Assembly (NCBI RefSeq): GCF_014207935.1
Contig: NZ_JACHLL010000002.1
Location: 196,281-260,280, forward strand
Length of the DNA stretch: 64,000 bases
Origin: Pseudomonas fluvialis
Lineage (GTDB): Bacteria > Pseudomonadota > Gammaproteobacteria > Pseudomonadales > Pseudomonadaceae
Direction of reading: 5' to 3'
A program made the translations under genes and the position numbers. This document shows, piece by piece, positions 29,737-39,645 of this stretch. How positions within the stretch are numbered: the stretch's first letter is position 1; every line of letters starts with the position of its first letter. Under the pieces are notes generated by a model. The model searched no databases. It saw only the letters and a list, made by a program, of their open reading frames with translations, and was not told the origin of the DNA.

Positions 29737-30507
29737 TCAGCCGATACGTTTCAACCAGGCATTTGGCCAATGGGTAATATTCTGCGCCAACGTGCTCTCA
29801 TTGAACGGCCATGCGGGCTGCTCGATAACAAAGGCCGGGGTGGCGGCGGCAAAATCGATGGCGGCCTGCGAGGGGTTATCCTTGTCCCACTCCGGCTTGC
29901 CACGCGGCACGATCGCCACGTCCTGCATGACACCGTCCGTGGAGACGATGTATGAGCCCTTGCTGACCAGCGGCGAGTAGAGTCGCAGCTCCTCGCTGAC
30001 ATGGGCGTAGGTGTGATTGGAGTCGAGAATCACCAGTACGGTCTCACCGGGATTCACCTGGGCCTTGACCTGCTCGACGATCTCGGCGGCTACCGAGCTA
30101 CCCTCGATCAGGGTGATGTATTCGAACAACTCATGAGCCTCGATTGCCGCCCGGTTATGCGGCCGAATCTCGATATCCACCCCGACAACACGACCGGCCT
30201 TGCCCATGGCCTTGAACAGGCTGGCGTAGTAGATCAGGGAGCCGCCGTGAGCCACGCCGGTCTCGATGATCACATCCGGTTTGAGGCTGTAGATCACCTC
30301 CTGCATGCGGATCATGTCCTCGGGCAGCTGGATGATGGGCCGGCCCATCCAGGAGAAACAGTAGGGATATTTCTGGTTCCAACCCAGGCGCACCCACTCA
30401 CGCGAAAGCAGTTCAAACGCGGCATCCGTGTACAACGGCATTTCACGCTGTACACCACCCTCTTCCAGCAGCAATACGGCATTATCGGTATCGACGGTCA
30501 ATTTCAT
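29737..30507 (-). CDS. CmcI-family SAM-dependent (probable sugar O-) methyltransferase
   Basis: 256 aa. Cephalosporin-hydroxylase (CmcI/RhaM) family fold: SAM-binding loop VIIETGVAHGGSLIYYASLF (about residues 79-98), acidic motif GVDIEIRPHNR, and the DSNHTYAHVSEEL metal/substrate motif (about 163-175). Despite the family name, many members act as O-methyltransferases on sugars. As last gene of the sugar operon, 48 nt after the ketoreductase gene and before the terminator, it likely methylates a hydroxyl of the flagellin glycan. Substrate is inferred, not shown. Start has GGAGAA upstream. Confidence 0.75.
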   Translation of the reverse strand: MKLTVDTDNAVLLLEEGGVQREMPLYTDAAFELLSREWVRLGWNQKYPYCFSWMGRPIIQLPEDMIRMQEVIYSLKPDVIIETGVAHGGSLIYYASLFKAMGKAGRVVGVDIEIRPHNRAAIEAHELFEYITLIEGSSVAAEIVEQVKAQVNPGETVLVILDSNHTYAHVSEELRLYSPLVSKGSYIVSTDGVMQDVAIVPRGKPEWDKDNPSQAAIDFAAATPAFVIEQPAWPFNESTLAQNITHWPNAWLKRIG

Positions 30508-30555
30508 ACTGTTCTCCTGCCTTGTAATTATTCAGTTCCTGAAACCAATCCAGCA

Positions 30556-31452
30556 TCAGCCCTGGCACTGCCACCAAGCCAGGGTGTCATCCAATCCATC
30601 ACGCAAGTCAAAACGTCCCTGCCACCCCAGCGCCTTGAGTTTGCGCACGTCCGCCACCAGCAGGGGTGGTTCTTCAGGGGAGACGGCAACACTGCCCAGG
30701 CGCAGCAGATTGGCACGCCCCAGTCGGTCGGCGACATACTCGACAGCCTCGGCCAACCGCTGCGGCAAACCATTACCGATGTTGAACGCGCCGCTGGCGC
30801 GTGCCGCCAAGAGGTGAAGCAAGGCCGAGGCCACATCATCCACATGGATGAAGTCACGCAATTGCTGCCCGTGTGAACAATGAGCCTCCTGCCCCTGGCT
30901 CAGCGCGGCAATCACCGAAGGCAACAAGCGCCCGGCGGCCTCGTGCGGGCCATACGCCTGGAAGATGCGTCCCCAGGCAACCGGCATGTCGTGCAACTGG
31001 GAAAATACCCCAGCCAACTCACTGCAGCTGCGCTTGCAGCGGCCATAGACGGTCGTCGGCTGCAAGGGCGTAAAGGCTTCCTGCATGAAACCGGTGCGCC
31101 AGTCGTACTCGGCACAGGTGCCGGCCACCACCGCAGCGTCGCCGCCCTGGAAGCGGAACTGCTCAAGCAGCTGCAACGTAGCCCCCACCCAACGCAGGTT
31201 ATCAGGGGAAGTCCAATAACTACCGGGCTTGGCACACCAGGCCAGATGAACCAGCTGGCGTGCCTGAACCTGCCGGCACAGCTCCGCTACCTGGGCCAGG
31301 TCCAGCAGATCACATTGATGCCAGTGCACGGCATTGTCCGCTTCGGATGCTGCACTGGTGACCGCATGCACCTCATGGCCCTGCTCCAGCAGTTGCCGGA
31401 CGAGCGGCCTACCGACAAACCCCCGGGCACCTGTGACCAGCACAACGGCCAT
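30556..31452 (-). CDS. NAD-dependent epimerase/dehydratase family protein, probable CDP-4-keto-sugar reductase
   Basis: 298 aa short-chain (extended SDR) enzyme. The nucleotide motif GARGFVGR is near the N-terminus (VVLVTGARGFVG) and the catalytic YxxxK is in TVYGRCKRSCSEL. The start ATG 31452 directly follows the stop of the C-methyltransferase gene (stop and start codon one nt apart). In analogous deoxysugar pathways this position is the 4-ketoreductase that completes the sugar. A 4-epimerase is the alternative. Confidence 0.8.
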   Translation of the reverse strand: MAVVLVTGARGFVGRPLVRQLLEQGHEVHAVTSAASEADNAVHWHQCDLLDLAQVAELCRQVQARQLVHLAWCAKPGSYWTSPDNLRWVGATLQLLEQFRFQGGDAAVVAGTCAEYDWRTGFMQEAFTPLQPTTVYGRCKRSCSELAGVFSQLHDMPVAWGRIFQAYGPHEAAGRLLPSVIAALSQGQEAHCSHGQQLRDFIHVDDVASALLHLLAARASGAFNIGNGLPQRLAEAVEYVADRLGRANLLRLGSVAVSPEEPPLLVADVRKLKALGWQGRFDLRDGLDDTLAWWQCQG

Positions 31453-31453
31453 A

Positions 31454-32677
31454 TCAGTGCAGCTCCAGATGCGGTACCGCCACAACAAAATGCCCATTCC
31501 AGGACTTGATGATGGCTTGCTGCTGCATCACTTCACCACGCAGGTTCCAGGGCAGGATCAGCACATAGTCCGGGCGTTCCTCAGCGATCCGCTCGGGGGC
31601 GACAATCGGGATTCGACTGCCCGGCATGAACTTGCCCTGCTTGTGCGGGTTGGCATCGGCCACCCAGGCCAGCAAGTCACCGCGCACACCGGCATAGTTG
31701 AGCAACGTATTGCCCTTGGCTGCCGCACCGTATCCCACCACACGCTTGCCCTCGGCCTTGGCCTTGAGCAGAAAGCGCAGCAGGTCATGCTTGATCCGCT
31801 CTGCGGCGGGCGCCAGGCTGGCGTAGTAATCCGCAGAACAGATACCGATCGCTGCTTCCTGCGCCAGCAACTCGGCAACCGCAGCGCTCACCGGCTGACG
31901 CCCCTCCTCGCGCTGCACATAAATGCGCAGCGAGCCACCGTGAGTCGGCAATTGCTCGACATCAAACAGCCGCAGGCCATTGCGCTCCAGTTGAGCCCTG
32001 ACCGCCGTCAGCGACAGGTAGGAGTAGTGTTCGTGATACAGCGTATCGAACTGGCTCTCGGCCATCAGGCACAGCAGATGGGGGAACTCGAAGGTGGCCA
32101 CACCGGTCGGTTTGAGCAATCCGGCAAAGCCCTGGAGAAAATCATTGATATCCGGCACATGGGCCAGCACGTTGTTGGCTGCCATCAGGTCAGCAGCCCA
32201 CCCCTCTTCACGCAGCGCCTGTGCGGTCTCCCGGCCAAAGAACAACTCACGGATCTGCAAGCCTTTCTCGCGGGCCGCCCGGGCCGTGCTGGCCGTTGGC
32301 TCAATGCCCAGACAGGGAATGCCGCGCTGGGCCACGTACTGCAACAGATAGCCATCGTTGGCGGCCACCTCCACCACGCGACAATCTGGCGTCAGGGCAA
32401 AACGCTCGACCATCTGCGCCACATAACGCTCGGCGTGAGCCAGCCAGGTACTGGAGAACGAGCTGAAGTAAGCATACTCGGCATCGAACAGGCTATCCGC
32501 AGCGCGATAGTCCTCGGTCTGCACCAGCCAGCAGTGCTCACAGACCAGCGCCCGCAACGGCACCCAGGACTCCGCCTGATCCAACTGTTCGCGCCGCAGA
32601 TAGGCGTTGGACGGCGGCGCCGTCCCCAGATCGATCAGTGGCAGACGCAACTCCGCGCTGCAACCACGACACTTCAT
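31454..32677 (-). CDS. NDP-hexose C-methyltransferase
   Basis: 407 aa with the three-part architecture of sugar C-methyltransferases (TylCIII/NovU/TcaB9 family). A zinc-binding N-terminus has CRGC (3-6) and CEHC pairs. A SAM domain has VVEVAANDGYLLQYV. A C-terminal Rossmann-like domain has VVGYGAAAKGNTLLNY. The family signatures YHEHYSYLSL and PTHGGSLRIY are intact. It adds a methyl carbon next to a keto group of a nucleotide-linked 6-deoxyhexose (C-3 or C-5). The start overlaps the epimerase gene stop (ATGA). Confidence 0.88.
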   Translation of the reverse strand: MKCRGCSAELRLPLIDLGTAPPSNAYLRREQLDQAESWVPLRALVCEHCWLVQTEDYRAADSLFDAEYAYFSSFSSTWLAHAERYVAQMVERFALTPDCRVVEVAANDGYLLQYVAQRGIPCLGIEPTASTARAAREKGLQIRELFFGRETAQALREEGWAADLMAANNVLAHVPDINDFLQGFAGLLKPTGVATFEFPHLLCLMAESQFDTLYHEHYSYLSLTAVRAQLERNGLRLFDVEQLPTHGGSLRIYVQREEGRQPVSAAVAELLAQEAAIGICSADYYASLAPAAERIKHDLLRFLLKAKAEGKRVVGYGAAAKGNTLLNYAGVRGDLLAWVADANPHKQGKFMPGSRIPIVAPERIAEERPDYVLILPWNLRGEVMQQQAIIKSWNGHFVVAVPHLELH

Positions 32678-33234
32678 AGACAGACTCCTTGAAATGATTC
32701 ATCCAGCAACATGTGCTGACTGTCACGAGCTGACAGCTGCTGCACGGGCAATGGCCAGTCGATCGCCAGCCGCGGATCGGTCGGTCGCAACCCGCCCTCA
32801 TGGCTTGGGTCGTAATCCGCGCTGTGCAGGTAGAGCAACTCCGCATCCTCGCTCATGGCCTGAAAACCATGGGCAAAGCCGGGAGGCAACAACAGGCTGC
32901 GGCCATCGCCGGCCTCAAGCAACTCGGCATGCCAACAGAGGAATGTCGGTGAATCCCGACGGATATCCACCGCCACATCCCAGACCGAGCCCCGCAGGCA
33001 GGTGATCAGTTTGTGCTCGGCATGCGGCGGAAACTGAAAGTGAAGGCCGCGGACCGCCCCTCGCAATGCCGTACGGGAATGATTGATCTGGCGGATATGC
33101 ACGGTCTGCCCAAGAGCGGACAACGTACCTTCGCAAAACAGTCGGGCAAACCGCCCACGCTCATCCTCGTGAACCTTGTGCCTGAGGCTGAACAGCCCCT
33201 GCAGCGGCAACGCCTGCAACTGCAGATCACTCAT
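32674..33234 (-). CDS. RmlC-like NDP-4-keto-6-deoxyhexose 3,5- (or 3- or 5-) epimerase
   Basis: 186 aa cupin of the dTDP-4-dehydrorhamnose 3,5-epimerase family. HEDERGRFARLFCE, the substrate motif RGLHFQFPPHAEHKLI with catalytic His, GSVWDVAVDIRRDSPTF and LPPGFAHGFQ are all present. Start ATG 33234 overlaps the dehydratase stop (ATGA). An in-frame extension upstream lies inside rfbG and is rejected. Given CDP-sugar neighbours the substrate is probably CDP-4-keto-6-deoxyglucose, by inference. Confidence 0.87.
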   Translation of the reverse strand: MSDLQLQALPLQGLFSLRHKVHEDERGRFARLFCEGTLSALGQTVHIRQINHSRTALRGAVRGLHFQFPPHAEHKLITCLRGSVWDVAVDIRRDSPTFLCWHAELLEAGDGRSLLLPPGFAHGFQAMSEDAELLYLHSADYDPSHEGGLRPTDPRLAIDWPLPVQQLSARDSQHMLLDESFQGVCL

Positions 33235-34313
33235 GCCAGCCCCCGGTAGGACGCCACCTGCTGCAAGGTAACGCTGCGCATATCCTGGCCACCACGCCAG
33301 GCCTGATGCCACTCCAGCGTGGCTGCGAGGCACTGCTGCAGATCCCAGCGCGGCAGCCAGCCCAACAGCTGCCGAGCCCGCGTACTGTCCAGACGCAGCA
33401 AGCCGGCCTCATGCAGCTCGGCCGGCTCGATACGCAGGCCAGGGCAATCAGGCCAATGCTGCGCCAGATGTTCGACCACCTGACCAACACGGCACATATC
33501 GGTATCGGCCGGCCCGAAATTCCAGGCCCCGGCCAGCGCCGGTCCCTGCTCATAAAGCCCCTGCGCCAGTTGCAGATAGCCAGCCAGCGGCTCCAGGGCA
33601 TGCTGCCAGGGCCGTACCGCCTGCGGATAACGCAGGGTCACCGGCTCTCCGCGACTCCAGGCCGCCAGCACATCGGGAATCAAGCGGTCGGCGGCGAAGT
33701 CGCCACCGCCCAGCACATTACCGGCACGCGCGGTGGCCATGGCCAGGCCATGCTCGGCATAACGTGAGGGGTGGAAGAATGAGGCCGCATAGGACTGCGC
33801 CAACAGCTCGCAGCAGGCCTTGCTGCTGCTGTAAGGGTCGTGCCCGCCCAGCGGCTCGTCCTCGCGGTAGGGCCACAGCCACTCGCGATTGGCGTACACC
33901 TTGTCGGTGGTGACCAGCACGCAACTGCGCACCCCGCCGACCTCGCGCATCACCTCCAGCAGGTGCAGCGTGCCCATCACGTTGCTGGCGTAGGTGCCGA
34001 GCGGGTCGCGGTAGCTTTCACGCACCAGCGGCTGCGCCGCCAGGTGCAGGACAATCTCTGGCCGCGCGCTCCGCACGACAGCCTGCAATGCCGCGAGATC
34101 TCGCAGATCGCCAATGTGACTGCTGATGCCTTCACCGACACGCGCCAATTCATAGAGGCTGGGCTGGGTCGGTGGCGCCAGGGCGAACCCGGTGACCTGT
34201 GCGCCAAGCTGCTCCAGCCAGAGAGCCAGCCAGCTGCCCTTGAAGCCGGTGTGACCGGTCAGCAGGACCCGCTTGCCCTGCCAGAACGCGGAATTCAGGA
34301 CCACTGTTTCCAT
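33231..34313 (-). CDS. rfbG: CDP-glucose 4,6-dehydratase
   Basis: 360 aa extended SDR. NAD motif GHTGFKGSW near the N-terminus ([20 protein letters not shown]), catalytic VTTDKVY and YSSSK (in [13 protein letters not shown]). These, and the insertion pattern, are those of CDP-glucose rather than dTDP-glucose dehydratases. The adjacent cytidylyltransferase supports this. Product: CDP-4-keto-6-deoxyglucose. Start [10 protein letters not shown] at 34313 has GGAG about 10 nt upstream; it overlaps rfbF by 19 nt. Confidence 0.93.
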   Translation of the reverse strand: METVVLNSAFWQGKRVLLTGHTGFKGSWLALWLEQLGAQVTGFALAPPTQPSLYELARVGEGISSHIGDLRDLAALQAVVRSARPEIVLHLAAQPLVRESYRDPLGTYASNVMGTLHLLEVMREVGGVRSCVLVTTDKVYANREWLWPYREDEPLGGHDPYSSSKACCELLAQSYAASFFHPSRYAEHGLAMATARAGNVLGGGDFAADRLIPDVLAAWSRGEPVTLRYPQAVRPWQHALEPLAGYLQLAQGLYEQGPALAGAWNFGPADTDMCRVGQVVEHLAQHWPDCPGLRIEPAELHEAGLLRLDSTRARQLLGWLPRWDLQQCLAATLEWHQAWRGGQDMRSVTLQQVASYRGLA

Positions 34314-35068
34314 GGCGCGGCTCCGCTCTGCCACAAATGTTCGAGGTAGTTCTTGTCGCGCAGGGTATCCATCGGGTGCCAGAAGCCTGAGTGTTCAAAG
34401 GCCATCAGCTCACCCTCGCTGGCCAGGCGCGCCAGCGGCTCGGCCTCCCAGGTGGTGTCCTCACCGTCGATATAGGGCAGGACTTTCGGCGACAGCACGA
34501 AGAAGCCGCCGTTGATCCAGCCGCCGTCCCCGCGTGGCTTCTCGATGAAGCCGGTGACCTGATCACCTTCACGCTGCAAGGCGCCGTAACGGCCTGGCGG
34601 CTGCACGGCCGTAACCGTGGCCAGACGACCATGTTCCTGGTGAAAACGCAGCAAGGCGCCGATATCCAGATCGGAAACGCCATCACCGTAGGTGAAGCAG
34701 AACGGCTCATCGCCCTGCAGGAAATGCGCGGTCCGCTTGAGGCGGCCACCGGTCATGCTCTCATCACCGGTATCGACCAATGTCACCTTCCACGGTTCGC
34801 TGTAGTTCTGGTGCACTTCCATGCGGTTGTTCTGCATGTCGAAGGTGACATCCGAGGTGTGCAGGAAGTAGTTGGCGAAGAAATCCTTGATCGCATAGCC
34901 CTTGTAACCCAGACAGATCACGAACTCATGGATACCATGCGCCGAGTACATCTTCATGATGTGCCAGAGGATCGGCATACCGCCGATCTCGATCATCGGT
35001 TTGGGTTTGAGGTGCGACTCTTCGCTGATTCGGGTACCCAGGCCACCGGCCAAAATCACTGCTTTCAT
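34295..35068 (-). CDS. rfbF: Glucose-1-phosphate cytidylyltransferase
   Basis: 257 aa nucleotidyltransferase. N-terminal signature [20 protein letters not shown] with [18 protein letters not shown], then [18 protein letters not shown] and [14 protein letters not shown] (metal Asp). Makes CDP-glucose from CTP and glucose-1-phosphate, the first committed step of the CDP-sugar route. Start ATG 35068 overlaps the OGT-like gene stop (ATGA). Confidence 0.95.
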   Translation of the reverse strand: MKAVILAGGLGTRISEESHLKPKPMIEIGGMPILWHIMKMYSAHGIHEFVICLGYKGYAIKDFFANYFLHTSDVTFDMQNNRMEVHQNYSEPWKVTLVDTGDESMTGGRLKRTAHFLQGDEPFCFTYGDGVSDLDIGALLRFHQEHGRLATVTAVQPPGRYGALQREGDQVTGFIEKPRGDGGWINGGFFVLSPKVLPYIDGEDTTWEAEPLARLASEGELMAFEHSGFWHPMDTLRDKNYLEHLWQSGAAPWKQWS

Positions 35069-37887
35069 TGTTGTTCTCCCTGCGCGCAGTAGTCTTGCCA
35101 CATCTGCTGGAAGCTCGCCTCCATGCGTTTGGCGAAGTCGGCAGCATCACACAGTGGCGACGCCAGCATGCCCTCGCGCAATCCCGCACGGATTGCCGCC
35201 AGCTTTGGCAGATCACTGGCCAACGCTACCAGTTTCTCGATGTATTGTTCTTCGGTATCGGCGATCCACTCGTCATGCCCGGCGCCGTGCAGAATCAGCG
35301 CCCCAACGCGTCCCATCGACGGCCGATCACGCAAGCTGACGACCGGCACTCCCATCCACAGGCTCTCATACAGCGTGGTACCCGAGTTGTGCGGGAAACA
35401 GTCCAGGCCAATGTCCATGGCCGAGAGTGCCGCAGTGGCCGGTGAGGTACAACCGATCAGCAAGCGCTCGGGCTCAATACCCTGAGCCTCGAACAGGGCA
35501 CGGTAATGCTGCTGCAGACTCTCATCTCGCAGCAGGATGCTGTCGAGCATGAGCTTGGCATTGGGAACTCGGCGCAACAGTTCGGCCCAGACGCGGATCA
35601 CCCGGTGATTCAGACGAATCGGACGGGTCAGCGTGCCAAAGGTGACATAGCCATTGCTCAACGCCGGCAACGCCGTGACCTCGACCTGCATGTGCTCAGG
35701 CGCCTGGTAGGCCACTGCTGGCGCCTGCATGCGCCACAGGCGCTCGGCAAAGGATGACTCACAACCAGGCGGCAGCATTTGCTCGTCGGCCAGGAAGTAG
35801 TCCACCTGCTTGAGCCCCGTACCAAAGGCAAAGCCCATCCACCAGCTGACCTGCACGGGCGCGGGCTTGAGCGCCAGAATCGGCAAGCCGTTGTTACCGG
35901 TATGGCCGGCCAGGTCGACCAGAATATCGATGCGATCCTCGCGGACCTTTTCCGCGATAGCGTCGTAGCTCAAGCCGACACAGTGGCGCCAGTGATCGAC
36001 ATAGCCCATGAAACGCTCGGTCACCTGATCCTCGCGCTTGACCAGCGAGTAGGCATACACCTCGACCAGCGACTTGTTGTGGTTGGCCAGCAGCGGCTCG
36101 ATGAACTGGGCACAGACGTGGTGCCGGAAGTCCGGAGAGACATAGCCAATACGCAAGCGCCGGTTGCTGGTCAGCGCATTGGCATAATCGAAGTAACGCC
36201 TGGCCGGCAGGCGCTTGGCCACTTCCTGATAAAGGGCAAACACCTGCTCGCCGCTCCAGTCCGGGTGGTAGTTGGCGAAAAACAGGATATTGGTCCAGGC
36301 CTGCGGACTGTCGATGATGATGCGCAGCAGCTCGATGGCTCGATCCAGATTGCCGAAATGCGATTCCACGCCGGCCAGGTTGGCGAGGACCGGACGATAG
36401 TCCGGCGCCACCTCCAGCACCTGCCGATAAGCCTCCTGGGCGTCCTTGAGGCGGCGAGCGGCACTCAGAATGTTGCCCAGGTTGTTCCACAGGTTCGGCT
36501 CATCCGGCGCCAGGTCGATCGCCACGTGCATGACCCGCTCGGCTTCCTCGAGCAGCAAGGCATCCAGATAGGTATTGGCCAGGTTGTTCCAGGCATAAGC
36601 CTGATCCGGTGCAATAGCCAGTGCCCGCATGAAGCAGCCTTCGGCCTCGTGCTGACGCCCAACCGACTGATACACGCCGCCCAGCATGTTCCAGCCGCCC
36701 TGATAGTCGGGTTTGAGCTGCAGGCCGTGGGCCAGGTAGCCCAGAGCCTGCTGGGGTTCCTTGCGATTCTGGAAGGACATGCCCAGCCAACACCAGGCCT
36801 CGTGCTGATTGGCATCCAGGGTCAACGCCTGTTGCAGGACCGGACGTGCCTGCTCGGCGTGGTCGGCCATGACCAGACTCATTCCCCATTGCGTCCAGGC
36901 CTCCGCATTCTGCGGGCAACGCTCTGTCCATTGCCGGCCGAGTTCCAGATCATCCGCGACGCGGCCGAACTTGCGCAGGAAGTGGCTGAGGCGCTGCCAG
37001 GCCATGTCGCAATTAGGGTTGTGACTGATCAGCTCACGCAAGACCAGCTCGGAAAGCCCAGGGTCCCCGGCACGCGCGTGGCAAGCTGCCAGAACCAGAG
37101 CCGCCCGCCAGTTGTCCGGCTGGGCCTCGAGGACCGATTCAGCCAACGCTTTGGCGCCGCCTAACGAATAGTCCAGCTCCAGATCTGCCTGGGCGGCACG
37201 CAGCTCGAGATCGTCGGGAAATTCGCTGATGGCCTGCTTGATCAGGGGATAGGCCGGCCCTCGCTGGCTCAATTGGTAGCGAGCCAAAGCCAGAGAACGC
37301 TGGGCAATCGCCGTCAACTGGGGCAGCTCATCGGCCAGCGACACCACGGTGCTCCACTCACCATCGGCAAAGGCCTGCTGCAAGCGCTGCAGCATCAGCT
37401 GCTGGGAACTCTTGGCCAGACAGCACTTCTTGTATTTCAGGCCGCTGCCGCAGGGGCAGGGATCATTGCGCCGCGGTGCCGCGGCAGGCAGCTGCTCCAG
37501 CGTTTGCAGGCGGGCCTGCAGCTGCTGCACCAGAGCCAGTGCCTGCAGCGCCTCGGCATTGTCTGGCTGCAGTTCCAGTGTCTGTTCCAGGGCCGCAATT
37601 GCCGCTGGCCAGTCCTGCAGCTGCAAAGCTGCCTTGCCTAGCCGCAAGGCGTGTTCGGCGGTCTCGGGCTGCAGCTCCAGCAAACGCTCGAAAGCGTGTA
37701 TTGCCGTAGCACTGTCATGGCTGGCCAGGGCGGCCTCGCCGAGCAGCGTCCAGGCCTCGACATCCGTCGGCACACGCTGCAGTACGCCACGGCAACAATT
37801 GCGCACCCGAGTGAAATCGCCTTCTTCGAAGCCGAGGCGGGCCTGCTTGCGGAAAAACTCGACCAGCCAATCCGTGTCTACCTGCAT
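35065..37887 (-). CDS. Large TPR / SEC-C / OGT-type (GT41, SPINDLY-like) protein glycosyltransferase, putative flagellin glycosyltransferase
   Basis: 940 aa. The N-terminal region has TPR-like helices (about 1-125). A complete SEC-C zinc motif follows at residues 140-157 ([17 protein letters not shown]). A long TPR array spans about 165-545, with repeats such as [22 protein letters not shown]-terminal GT41 catalytic domain starts near residue 565 ([51 protein letters not shown]). GT41 enzymes put single sugars on Ser/Thr. Location behind flgL and in one overlapping operon with CDP-sugar genes implies flagellin as acceptor (inference). Start ATG 37887 has GGAAGAGG 4 nt upstream; a codon 18 residues upstream lacks a site. 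Confidence 0.85.
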   Translation of the reverse strand: MQVDTDWLVEFFRKQARLGFEEGDFTRVRNCCRGVLQRVPTDVEAWTLLGEAALASHDSATAIHAFERLLELQPETAEHALRLGKAALQLQDWPAAIAALEQTLELQPDNAEALQALALVQQLQARLQTLEQLPAAAPRRNDPCPCGSGLKYKKCCLAKSSQQLMLQRLQQAFADGEWSTVVSLADELPQLTAIAQRSLALARYQLSQRGPAYPLIKQAISEFPDDLELRAAQADLELDYSLGGAKALAESVLEAQPDNWRAALVLAACHARAGDPGLSELVLRELISHNPNCDMAWQRLSHFLRKFGRVADDLELGRQWTERCPQNAEAWTQWGMSLVMADHAEQARPVLQQALTLDANQHEAWCWLGMSFQNRKEPQQALGYLAHGLQLKPDYQGGWNMLGGVYQSVGRQHEAEGCFMRALAIAPDQAYAWNNLANTYLDALLLEEAERVMHVAIDLAPDEPNLWNNLGNILSAARRLKDAQEAYRQVLEVAPDYRPVLANLAGVESHFGNLDRAIELLRIIIDSPQAWTNILFFANYHPDWSGEQVFALYQEVAKRLPARRYFDYANALTSNRRLRIGYVSPDFRHHVCAQFIEPLLANHNKSLVEVYAYSLVKREDQVTERFMGYVDHWRHCVGLSYDAIAEKVREDRIDILVDLAGHTGNNGLPILALKPAPVQVSWWMGFAFGTGLKQVDYFLADEQMLPPGCESSFAERLWRMQAPAVAYQAPEHMQVEVTALPALSNGYVTFGTLTRPIRLNHRVIRVWAELLRRVPNAKLMLDSILLRDESLQQHYRALFEAQGIEPERLLIGCTSPATAALSAMDIGLDCFPHNSGTTLYESLWMGVPVVSLRDRPSMGRVGALILHGAGHDEWIADTEEQYIEKLVALASDLPKLAAIRAGLREGMLASPLCDAADFAKRMEASFQQMWQDYCAQGEQQ

Positions 37888-37960
37888 AACCTCTTCCGTC
37901 AACTTTCCAGCGCTGCGCGTCAGTTGAGGAGTGACAGGCAATTAGCAGGCCAGCCGCACA

Positions 37961-39634
37961 TCAGCGCAGCTGGTTGAACAGGTTGAGACCGGCAATCTTG
38001 ACGTAGCTCTGTTGCGCCGCCTCCAGCACGATGGTCTGGAACGACAGCCGCGACAGCGCCTCGGCGTAATCCAGCTCACCCAGCTCGGCCTGAGTGGCCT
38101 TGTTGACCAGCGTCACATCCTCGTTGTCATTGGCCGTGGACTCGACCAGATTCAGGCGTGCGCCGATCTCGGTCTGCACTTCCAACACCTGCCCCATGCC
38201 ATTGTCCAGGTTGCTCAGGGCGATACTGACCTCATCGCGAACCAGCAGGTTGCCCGCCGAGCCGGCCGGAGCCGATTCCAGTGCCTGACGCAGGCGCGAG
38301 ATGGTATTGAGGATGCTGCGCTGCTCGGGAGAAATGGCCTGCACACTGAACTCATCCCCAGCCGCTGCAAAGCTGCTGATGGTGAAATCGGCGCCATACA
38401 GGCTGATGGTTTCCGGGAAGGCCCCGGCCAGCGCACCGCTGGCAACCGGGGTACTGCCTGCACCAACCGGCTGGGCATAGACGTCATAGTTGCTGGCACT
38501 GGTAAAGCGCAGCAGCAACCCGGACACCGGGAACTGCGCGTCGAAGGTTGCCTGGTTGCTGACGGTGCCCGCGGTGAGCAAGGCCGTCGACGTATTGGCT
38601 CCGCCGCGGATCAGCGCAAAATCAGTGGGCGACGACTGCAAGGTAAAGGTGTGGGTATTGATGCCCGGCACCCCTGGCGTGGCCGTATCGGCCAGCAGCC
38701 CGTCCAGATCGAGGGCGTTATCGCCTTGCTGCAACACCACATCCAGCTGGAAGCGCATGCCGCGGAAATTGATGACATTGCCACCACTGACCAATGGATC
38801 GATCTGCCCGCCGCCTGTGGCCTCGGCTGTCACATCGGTGCCGGCTGCATCGTAGATGCGGAACTCGGTACCGCTGACAAAGGCCAGCGAATAGGGCTCA
38901 CCGGCCTGAAAGTCGGCCCGGTAGACATCGGAATCCTGAACCAGCCCCGGCGACATGAACACCCGCTCGGTGCCGGCGGCGCGGGCCGGGATGGTGGTAG
39001 CCGGCAGTGGCGGCGTGGGCAGCGCCGCGTTGTCGATACCGGCGAAATTTTCCGTGCGATTGGCGTTGGTGACATTCTCGAACAGGCGCTGGCCATTGTC
39101 GTTGATCGCCACCGTCGTCGAGTTGGCCACCTGCAGGCTGCGCTGCCCCTCGTCGCCCTGATAGCTGTAGGTGCCATCGGGATTGCGCAGGAACGGCTGG
39201 GTCTTGCCCAGGTAGCCGGAAAACAGGTAATCACCCTGGGCATTACGGCTGTTCATCAGGTTGAGCAGCTCGTTCTCACGCTCACCCAGTTCCTTGGCAA
39301 TCGACTTGCGATCCTCGCCAGACAACGCGCCACCACCGGCCTGAACGGTCAGCTCACGGATGCGTTGCAGGACGTTAACCACCGAGTTGAGGGTCGTTTC
39401 TTCCTGGGTCAGGCTATTTTTCGCCGCGGTGAGATTGTCCTTGTACTGCGACAACAAGGCTTCCTGCTGATCCAGCTGCAACAGGCGCACCGATGCCACC
39501 GGGTCGTCGGCCGGGGTAAGGATGCGCTTACCACTGCTGATCTGCTCCTGGGTGCGGGTAACGCTGGCGTAGTTGCGCTGCAGGCCGTTAACGCCGTTGT
39601 TGAATGCCTGCAGACTGGATATGCGCATGACCAT
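37961..39634 (-). CDS. flgL: Hook-filament junction protein FlgL (HAP3)
   Basis: 557 aa. Flagellin-like N-terminus MRISSLQAFNNGVNGLQRN and TRTQEQISSGKRILTPADDP, C-terminal SYVKIAGLNLFNQLR. It is the adaptor between FlgK and the first flagellin. I kept ATG 39634 because AAGGTG lies 7 nt upstream; the ATG two codons in also fits the family. It follows flgK by 11 nt. A 73-nt gap without terminator leads into the glycosyltransferase gene. Confidence 0.96.
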   Translation of the reverse strand: MVMRISSLQAFNNGVNGLQRNYASVTRTQEQISSGKRILTPADDPVASVRLLQLDQQEALLSQYKDNLTAAKNSLTQEETTLNSVVNVLQRIRELTVQAGGGALSGEDRKSIAKELGERENELLNLMNSRNAQGDYLFSGYLGKTQPFLRNPDGTYSYQGDEGQRSLQVANSTTVAINDNGQRLFENVTNANRTENFAGIDNAALPTPPLPATTIPARAAGTERVFMSPGLVQDSDVYRADFQAGEPYSLAFVSGTEFRIYDAAGTDVTAEATGGGQIDPLVSGGNVINFRGMRFQLDVVLQQGDNALDLDGLLADTATPGVPGINTHTFTLQSSPTDFALIRGGANTSTALLTAGTVSNQATFDAQFPVSGLLLRFTSASNYDVYAQPVGAGSTPVASGALAGAFPETISLYGADFTISSFAAAGDEFSVQAISPEQRSILNTISRLRQALESAPAGSAGNLLVRDEVSIALSNLDNGMGQVLEVQTEIGARLNLVESTANDNEDVTLVNKATQAELGELDYAEALSRLSFQTIVLEAAQQSYVKIAGLNLFNQLR

Positions 39635-39645
39635 GATGGCGCACC

